From Planctomycetes bacterium UBA4800 (GTDB lineage Bacteria > Planctomycetota > UBA8108 > UBA8890 > UBA8898): 9,968 nucleotides of DNA. Below, one piece after another: positions 1 to 7,730 of the stretch. The notes under the pieces were generated by a model. It was given only the letters and a program-made list of their open reading frames with translations, was not told where the DNA came from and made no database searches. The position numbers and the translations under genes were made by a program. Numbering within the stretch: the first letter of the stretch is position 1; every line of letters starts with the position of its first letter. The DNA is taken from NCBI GenBank assembly GCA_002402755.1, contig DHGK01000130.1, positions 7,083 through 17,050 on the forward strand, given 5' to 3'.

Positions 1-88
1 GTGCCTCTGTGGTTTCTTCTCCGTCAGATGACACGTGTGTGCACCCGAACACGGCGAGAAAACCGTGAACGGTTACATAGCCTGTAGC
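1..88. other. Left-edge stretch with no gene I can support
   Basis: This is noticeably less GC-rich than the rest of the window. It lies downstream of the kinase gene. It contains an 8-bp palindrome, ACACGTGT, at 31-38 and the inverted repeat at 61-74 listed separately. Plus frame 1 is open from the window edge to a TAG at 85-87 (28 codons). That could be the tail of a gene entering from the left, but the peptide is Arg-rich and I recognise nothing in it, so I do not call a gene. Confidence 0.5.
61..74 (-). terminator. Possible weak intrinsic terminator of the dnaE operon
   Basis: The inverted repeat AACCGT-GA-ACGGTT lies 31 bases past the kinase stop codon. Read on the minus strand, the operon's direction, it folds as a 5-bp stem (AACCG / CGGTT) with a TTCA loop. 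It runs straight into TTTTCT. The arrangement fits a rho-independent terminator, but the stem is short and the T-run brief, so it may be weak. It could instead be an operator for a gene to the left. Confidence 0.35.
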
Positions 89-114
89 AGCCTATAGCCT
101 ATAGCCTATAGCCT
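89..114. repeat. Tandem heptamer repeat across the kinase stop codon
   Basis: The unit CCTATAG (plus strand) is repeated exactly at 91-97, 98-104 and 105-111, with partial units on both sides, about 3.7 copies in all. A degenerate copy, CCTGTAG, sits at 81-87. Each unit contains the 6-bp palindrome CTATAG. On the minus strand the kinase's last codon (CTA, Leu) and its TAG stop both come from the first unit read, so gain or loss of downstream units would not change the protein. Its function is unknown. It resembles in kind the short heptamer repeats known from cyanobacterial intergenic DNA. Confidence 0.85.
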
Positions 115-2502
115 CCGGTCCAGCTCCCTCGCCAGCGCGTCGCACGCCGCGCGCTCGTCGTCGTCGGCCGCGGCCGTACGGAGCAGCGCCGTGAAACGCG
201 CCGGGCCGAGTTCCTGCCACGTCATGCGCTTGGCGCGCCGCTCGTCAGGCTTCTCGTGGTAGTCGAACGAGCTCTCGCGTATGCGGATCACGGCGACCGT
301 CACGCCCCCGGCGAGCTCCAGCGGGCGCGGCGGCGGATCCTGCTCCAGGCAGAGACGCCTGAAGAATCGCTGGCCGGCCTCGGCGCCGTCGATCCGCCGG
401 GCGACCGCCGCGCGCAGATCGTCCGTTGCGATGGCGTCGCGCAGGCGCCTGAGGCGTTCGACCGCCGCCCTGAAATCGGCGGCGGCGAGGAAGGCGGCGA
501 TCGCGCGGTCGGCCTCGGCGACGGCGGCCGCATCGGCCTCGCGCGCGGCGCGGGATGCGGCCTCGCGCGCCTCGGCGGCGCGGAGGGCCAGGCTCGCGCG
601 CGCCGCCGCGACGGCGTCATCGAACGTGCGCGGGAGCGCGCACTCGGCGATGATCCGAAGCGCGCCCGCGTCATCGCCGGTGCGCGCCAGCGCGTCCGCG
701 TCCACGAGCCTCGCGTCGAGGTGCGCCCGCGCGAGGGCGTCGACGCGCGCGGCCTCGCCGGCGATCAGGCTGCGGGCGGACGAGCCCGAGAAGCGCGCCG
801 GAAAGGCCGCCCAGACCTCGAGCGCGAGCCTGAAGTTCTGCTCGGCGAGGTAGGCGTCGCTCCGGCGCTTGATCGCGTCGAACTCGGCCCGCGCCTGCGC
901 TTCCCACTGCGCCTGCGCGCGCCGGCGGTCGTCGCGGGCCTTGAGCTCCAAGGCCGCCCTGGCCGCCGCGCCGGTGCCGTCGTAGCGCTGCCGGAGCTCC
1001 TCGATGCTCGCATCGGGAGCGTCGTGCGCGAGGAGATCATCGAGCGCGCGGTCGGCCTCCTGCGCGCGGAGCCGCGCCGCGTGCGCGGCCTCGCTGCGCC
1101 GCAGCTCCTCGATCCTGGAGGGAATCCACGCCAGCCCCTCGGCGCCGGCGTTGTCGCGGGCGAACGCATCGAGGAGCGCCGCGGCCTCGGCGTGGCGCCG
1201 CCCGCGGGCGAGCTCGTCGGCATCGGCGCGGAGCGTCGCGACGCGCGCGGCGAAGGCGGCCGCGCGCGTGTGCGCGTACCACTGGCGCGCGAGGTACACG
1301 CCGGAGGCCAGCGCGGCGAGCACGACCGCGGCGCCGAGCGATGCCGGCAGCCAGAACGAGAACGTGCGGCGGCGCGTTCCGGCGCCGAGCCCGCGCAGCA
1401 GCTCGTCGAGCCGTTCGCGGACGATGGCCGCGGACGCGGGCCGGTCCGCGGGGGCCTTGGCCATCATCCAGGCGACGAGCTCGCACACGCCGGGAGGAAT
1501 GTCCGCGCCCTGCGCGGCGAGCGGCGGCGGGGGCTCCGCCACGTGCTTTCCGGCGATCTCGCGGCTCGACGTCCCGGTGAACGGCGTGTGGCCGGCGAGC
1601 ATCGTGTAGAGCGAGACGCCGAGCGAGTAGATGTCGGCGCGGGAGTCGACGGGGCGGCCGAGCGCCTGCTCGGGGGCGATGTAGTGGGGCGAGCCCCCGC
1701 CGCGGAACGGCTCCTCCTCCTCGATGTCGATGCGCCCCGCGATGCCCAGGTCGCAGATCTTGACGGCGCCGCCGGGCTCCAGCAGGAGGTTGCCCGGCTT
1801 GATGTCGCGGTGCACGAGCTTCTTGCTCTCGGCGTAGACGAGGCCGTCGCAGGCCTCGCGCGCGATGCGCAGGGCCTCGGCGGCCGGCAGCGCGCCGCGG
1901 TGCGCGAGCATCTCCTCGACCGTGCCGCCGCGGACGAGCTCCATCGAGAAGAAGTGCGTCGCGCCGGCGGAGCCCGCCTCGTAGACCTTGACGATGTGGG
2001 GGTGCGCGAGCGCCGCCGCGGCCCTCGCCTCGCGCAGGAACAGCGCCACGAACTCGGGATCGCGGGCGAGCTCCGGGGCGAGGACCTTGAGCGCGACCGT
2101 CCGGCCGAGCGAGCGCTGCTCGGCGCGGTACACGGAGCCCATGCCGCCGCGGCCGATGCGCGCCTCGATGCGGTAGCCGCCGATCTCGCGCGCGAGCAGC
2201 TCGTCGACCCGCGCGTGCCCGGAGAAGCGGAGCACCGAGGCGCCGGCCTGGAGGCTGTCGCCGTCGGCGAGCGCGATGCGGGCGATGCGCTGGCCGTTCA
2301 CGAACGTGCCGTTGACGCTCCCCAGGTCGCGCGCGAAGAAGCACTCGCCCGTGACCTCGATCTGGCAGTGGCGGCGGCTGACGAGGTGGTCCGGCAGATC
2401 GACCTGCGCGCCCTGCCCGCGGCCGATGAGGAAGGCGGCGGGCTTCATGATCTCGAAGACCTTGCCCGCGAGCGGCCCCTGTTCGACAATGAGTTTCGCC
2501 AC
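106..2502 (-). CDS. FHA-domain membrane serine/threonine protein kinase (Hanks type)
   Basis: This 798-aa protein is a predicted signalling kinase that phosphorylates Ser/Thr on partner proteins. Residues 1-95 form an FHA phosphothreonine-binding domain with GR (27-28), SRRH (42-45) and VNG..VNG (63-70). A PknB-like kinase domain follows at about 110-372: glycine loop GRGGMG (117-122), Lys139, Glu158, HRDIKPGN (231-238), DLG in place of DFG (251-253) and APE (276-278). All catalytic residues are present. One membrane segment (about 383-405) is followed by a 390-residue Ala/Arg-rich helical tail, probably outside the cytoplasm, with four similar helix-hairpin segments and a distinct end domain (about 713-798). 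The start is GTG, chosen because GAGGAG (2507-2512) lies 4 nt upstream and the FHA fold begins at once. It is the last gene of the dnaE operon, 40 nt after the PLP-binding protein. The activation loop lacks Thr and has four consecutive Glu. Class is certain; substrates and ligand are unknown. Confidence 0.95.
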   Translation of the reverse strand: MAKLIVEQGPLAGKVFEIMKPAAFLIGRGQGAQVDLPDHLVSRRHCQIEVTGECFFARDLGSVNGTFVNGQRIARIALADGDSLQAGASVLRFSGHARVDELLAREIGGYRIEARIGRGGMGSVYRAEQRSLGRTVALKVLAPELARDPEFVALFLREARAAAALAHPHIVKVYEAGSAGATHFFSMELVRGGTVEEMLAHRGALPAAEALRIAREACDGLVYAESKKLVHRDIKPGNLLLEPGGAVKICDLGIAGRIDIEEEEPFRGGGSPHYIAPEQALGRPVDSRADIYSLGVSLYTMLAGHTPFTGTSSREIAGKHVAEPPPPLAAQGADIPPGVCELVAWMMAKAPADRPASAAIVRERLDELLRGLGAGTRRRTFSFWLPASLGAAVVLAALASGVYLARQWYAHTRAAAFAARVATLRADADELARGRRHAEAAALLDAFARDNAGAEGLAWIPSRIEELRRSEAAHAARLRAQEADRALDDLLAHDAPDASIEELRQRYDGTGAAARAALELKARDDRRRAQAQWEAQARAEFDAIKRRSDAYLAEQNFRLALEVWAAFPARFSGSSARSLIAGEAARVDALARAHLDARLVDADALARTGDDAGALRIIAECALPRTFDDAVAAARASLALRAAEAREAASRAAREADAAAVAEADRAIAAFLAAADFRAAVERLRRLRDAIATDDLRAAVARRIDGAEAGQRFFRRLCLEQDPPPRPLELAGGVTVAVIRIRESSFDYHEKPDERRAKRMTWQELGPARFTALLRTAAADDDERAACDALARELDRRL

Positions 2503-2542
2503 CCGGCTCCTCGCTCCCGCCGGCGCCGCCGGCCCCGGCGCA

Positions 2543-3262
2543 TCAGCCCGCGAGCGCCTCGGCGTCCAGCCCCGCGAACAGCGCGCTGCCTATGCGCACG
2601 ATCGTCGCGCCTTCCTCGATCGCCGTCTCGAAATCGTTGCTCATGCCCATGGAGAGCGTTGCAAGTCTACCATCGCCCAGGCCGCGCCGCCGCGCCTCGT
2701 CCCCGAGGCGCGCGAGCGCGCGGAAGAAGGGCCGCACCCGCGCGGGGTCCGTCTCGAACGGCGGGACGGTCATGAAGCCCTCGATGCGCAGGCTCGGGAA
2801 GGCGCGCATCGCCTCCATGGCGGGAATGGCATCGCCGGGAGCGAATCCGCACTTGCGCTCGTCGCCGCCGACGTTGACCTCGATGAGCGCGCGCACGGAG
2901 CAGCCTGCGGCGCGGCGGTCGAGCTCCTCGGCCAGCCGCAGCGAGTCCACGCTGTGGATGGCGCGGAACAGCCGCAGCGCCCTGGCGACCTTGTTGCGCT
3001 GGAGGTGTCCGATCATGTGGAACTCGATGCCGGGCGCGAGCGCGGCCGCCTTCCGCTCGGCATCGAGGACCTGGTTCTCGCCGAACGCGCGCACTCCCAG
3101 CCCGGCGAGCGCGCGGAGGACCGCGATGCCGGCGTACTTGGTCGCGGGCAGGAGGAGCACGCCCGCGGGATCGCGGCCGCATGCGCGGCAGCGCGCGTCG
3201 ATCCGGGCGCGCAGCGATGCCAGGTTGGCGCCCAGGATCGAGTCGATCGCATGCTGCTCCAT
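2543..3262 (-). CDS. yggS: YggS/PLPBP-family pyridoxal phosphate homeostasis protein
   Basis: This 239-aa protein has the usual family length. Members are single-domain TIM barrels related to the N-terminal domain of alanine racemase. They bind pyridoxal 5'-phosphate and buffer free cofactor in the cytoplasm, with no known enzymatic reaction. Family signatures run in order: LLLPATKYA with the PLP-binding Lys42, FGENQVLDAE, FHMIGHLQRNK, IHSVDS, ALIEVNVGGDERKCGF, GFMTVPP, and the phosphate-binding segment SMGMSNDFETAIEEGATIVRIG near the C-terminus. The ATG start has GGAG (3269-3272) 6 nt upstream. It begins 18 nt after the dnaE stop and ends 40 nt before the kinase, so it is almost certainly co-transcribed with both. 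In many bacteria this gene sits beside proC or cell-division genes; the dnaE neighbourhood is different. Assignment is firm. Confidence 0.95.
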   Translation of the reverse strand: MEQHAIDSILGANLASLRARIDARCRACGRDPAGVLLLPATKYAGIAVLRALAGLGVRAFGENQVLDAERKAAALAPGIEFHMIGHLQRNKVARALRLFRAIHSVDSLRLAEELDRRAAGCSVRALIEVNVGGDERKCGFAPGDAIPAMEAMRAFPSLRIEGFMTVPPFETDPARVRPFFRALARLGDEARRRGLGDGRLATLSMGMSNDFETAIEEGATIVRIGSALFAGLDAEALAG

Positions 3263-3280
3263 TCCCCGCTCCGCGCCGCC

Positions 3281-6748
<3,468 letters not shown>

Positions 6749-6749
6749 C

Positions 6750-6767
6750 GCCGGGGCGCGCCCCGGC
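6750..6767 (-). promoter_or_regulatory. 18-nt perfect palindrome (hairpin) directly before the dnaE start
   Basis: The plus-strand sequence GCCGGGGCGCGCCCCGGC is its own reverse complement. In the dnaE transcript it can form a 7-bp all-GC stem with a CGCG loop, ending one base before the ATG at 6748. The nearest Shine-Dalgarno-like run, GGAG (complement of 6776-6779), lies 8 nt before the hairpin. Folding would shorten the apparent spacing from 27 to about 9 nt. The sequence is certain; a role in translation is inference. Confidence 0.55.
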
Positions 6768-6794
6768 CGCGGGCTCTCCGTTCGCCGCCGGCCG

Positions 6795-6822
6795 ATTATA
6801 CTCCGGCCGGAGCCCAAGACAA
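6795..6822 (-). promoter_or_regulatory. Sigma70-type promoter of the dnaE operon
   Basis: On the minus strand a -35 box TTGTCT (complement of 6817-6822) and a perfect -10 box TATAAT (complement of 6795-6800) are separated by 16 bp. Transcription should start near 6788, leaving about a 40-nt leader before the ATG at 6748. An AT-rich hexamer of this quality stands out in DNA this GC-rich. The spacer carries a perfect 12-bp palindrome, CTCCGGCCGGAG (6801-6812), which may be an operator. Confidence 0.75.
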
Positions 6823-6823
6823 T

Positions 6824-6858
6824 CGCCCGCGGCCGCATCGCCTTCCGCCCGCGGCCGC
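6824..6858. repeat. 13-bp direct repeat between divergent promoters
   Basis: CGCCCGCGGCCGC occurs exactly at 6824-6836 and again at 6846-6858, start to start 22 bp, about two helical turns. The second copy is part of a 14-bp perfect palindrome, CCCGCGGCCGCGGG (6848-6861). The pair lies between the dnaE -35 box and the TACAAT box of the zinc-ribbon gene, where a shared regulator could bind. GC-rich words recur easily in such DNA, so a chance origin is possible. Confidence 0.4.
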
Positions 6859-6871
6859 GGGAAGCTACAAT
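6843..6871 (+). promoter_or_regulatory. Possible promoter of the zinc-ribbon gene
   Basis: A TACAAT -10 box at 6866-6871 differs from consensus at one base. The hexamer 17 bp upstream (TTCCGC, 6843-6848) is a poor -35 match. The predicted start near 6878 gives a leader of about 100 nt. The same GCTACAAT string occurs upstream of the tRNA-Leu gene, which supports it as a real -10 element here. Confidence 0.45.
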
Positions 6872-6976
6872 GGCCGCGTTCGTCCGGCGGTCGTGCGCCG
6901 GCGGCCGGGCTGCGGTCCCGCGGGCGTGCGGGCGCGGGCCGCAAACGCGCGGGCGCCGTCGAGGATATGCGGGCAC

Positions 6977-7489
6977 ATGGCGCAGGAAACGTGGGATTTC
7001 GCCGGGTCCGCGGGCGCGTGCTCGCGGTGCGGCGCGGCGATCAAGCTCGGCGATGCGTTCTTCTCCACGCTGGTCGCGGCGGAGGACACGCTGGCGCGGC
7101 GCGACTTCTGCGCCGGGTGCTGGAGCGCGGGGTCGAGCCCCGGGGGGCTTGCGTTCTGGCGCACGATGCGGCAGCCGAAGGAAGCCCCGCGGCGGCGGTA
7201 CGTGAAGCTCGACATCGAGGTCGTGTGGCAGATCTTCGGATCGATGCAGCCGGGGGCGGCCGAGGGCATCGAGGGCGAGCTCAGGTACGTGCTCGCGCTC
7301 ATCCTGCTTCGCCGGCGGCGGCTCGAGCTCACGGCGAGCGGCGGCGGCGAGCTCAGGTTCCGCGACAGGGATGGGAAGGAGCACGTGCTCAGGGACCCGG
7401 TCCTCGGGGAGGCGCGCATCGGCGAGCTCACCGACAGGCTCGGGGACCTGCTCTGGGAGCGGGAATTCGAGGCCGCCGCGCCCCGATGA
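6977..7489 (+). CDS. Small zinc-ribbon protein of unknown function
   Basis: This 170-aa protein belongs to no named family I recognise. It opens with WDF.GSAG (6-13) and then has two CxxC pairs, Cys15/Cys18 and Cys45/Cys48, separated by a short strand-rich stretch. That is the layout of a zinc ribbon. The rest has a basic segment (RRRYVKLD), a helix rich in Leu, Ala and Arg (ELRYVLALILLRRRRLEL) and a charged C-terminus. There is no signal peptide or clear membrane span, so it is probably cytoplasmic. I recall short planctomycete proteins with the same WDF-start, a metal-binding pair and a YVLALILxRKR-like helix, all uncharacterised. The ATG at 6977 is chosen because the conserved-looking N-terminus follows it; GAGGA at 6961-6965 is 11 nt away, rather far. 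GTG at 6926 would add 17 residues. It is divergent from dnaE and the next gene has its own promoter, so it is probably monocistronic. Confidence 0.85.
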   Translation: MAQETWDFAGSAGACSRCGAAIKLGDAFFSTLVAAEDTLARRDFCAGCWSAGSSPGGLAFWRTMRQPKEAPRRRYVKLDIEVVWQIFGSMQPGAAEGIEGELRYVLALILLRRRRLELTASGGGELRFRDRDGKEHVLRDPVLGEARIGELTDRLGDLLWEREFEAAAPR

Positions 7490-7633
7490 CGGCATGCTCA
7501 TGGAGCGGTCCGAGTCGGAAGGAGACACGCGCGCCGGATCCGGCCGGAGCGGCGGGCGCGGCACGGGGGTGCGCGTAACCTTCCCGCGTGCGTCGTCTTC
7601 CGAGCGGGATGTAGCAATCCGCACGGGGGCGGC
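7490..7633 (+). other. Intergenic stretch between zinc-ribbon and lipoprotein genes
   Basis: I find no gene here. The frame of the lipoprotein stays open through it, with ATGs at 7495 and 7501, but those would bury the signal peptide. There is a 12-bp palindrome, GCCGGATCCGGC, at 7533-7544, and GCACGGGGG occurs at both 7561-7569 and 7621-7629. No T-run follows any hairpin, so I see no clear terminator for the upstream gene. Confidence 0.6.
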
Positions 7634-7639
7634 TATAAT
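7634..7639 (+). promoter_or_regulatory. -10 box of the lipoprotein gene promoter
   Basis: A perfect TATAAT lies 91 bases before the lipoprotein ATG, implying a transcript start near 7646 and a leader of about 85 nt. The -35 region is weak: TAGCAA at 7612-7617 with 16-bp spacing matches three of six bases. The box stands out against the GC-rich surroundings. Confidence 0.6.
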
Positions 7640-7678
7640 AGATCTCATTCGTGGTACTGTGACCTGGCCTAGCGAGCG

Positions 7679-7696
7679 CGCGGAGCCTGCTCCGCG
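7679..7696 (+). promoter_or_regulatory. Hairpin in the lipoprotein gene leader
   Basis: CGCGGAG (7679-7685) and CTCCGCG (7690-7696) are exact inverted repeats around a CCTG loop, giving a 7-bp stem in the 5' leader. It ends 20 nt before the Shine-Dalgarno run and does not overlap it. It may stabilise the message or be incidental. Confidence 0.35.
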
Positions 7697-7716
7697 GCGC
7701 GAGGAAGGCTTTCTAC

Positions 7717-7724
7717 AAGAGGAG
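7717..7724 (+). promoter_or_regulatory. Ribosome binding site fixing the lipoprotein start
   Basis: AAGAGGAG ends 6 nt before the ATG at 7731. It is the best Shine-Dalgarno match of any plus-strand gene in the window. It decides the start against the much longer upstream-open frame. Confidence 0.8.
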
Positions 7725-7730
7725 CCAGGC

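Noticed and set aside
256..2775. Plus-strand open frame of 839 codons opposite the kinase
   Set aside because: Same pattern of Arg/Ala/Gly-rich peptide with no domain; it crosses two genes and has no ribosome site or promoter.
7533..7544. 12-bp palindrome GCCGGATCCGGC downstream of the zinc-ribbon gene as a terminator
   Set aside because: It has no unpaired loop and no T-run after it, so it does not look like an intrinsic terminator.
6967..7578. Alternative plus-strand frame starting at ATG 6967
   Set aside because: GAGGA is only one base from that ATG, too close to work, and the peptide is Arg/Gly-rich with no motif, while the overlapping frame from 6977 has a zinc ribbon.
7371..7730. Upstream extension of the lipoprotein frame
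   Set aside because: It would put about 120 residues before the signal peptide and overlap the zinc-ribbon gene; AAGAGGAG marks the ATG at 7731.
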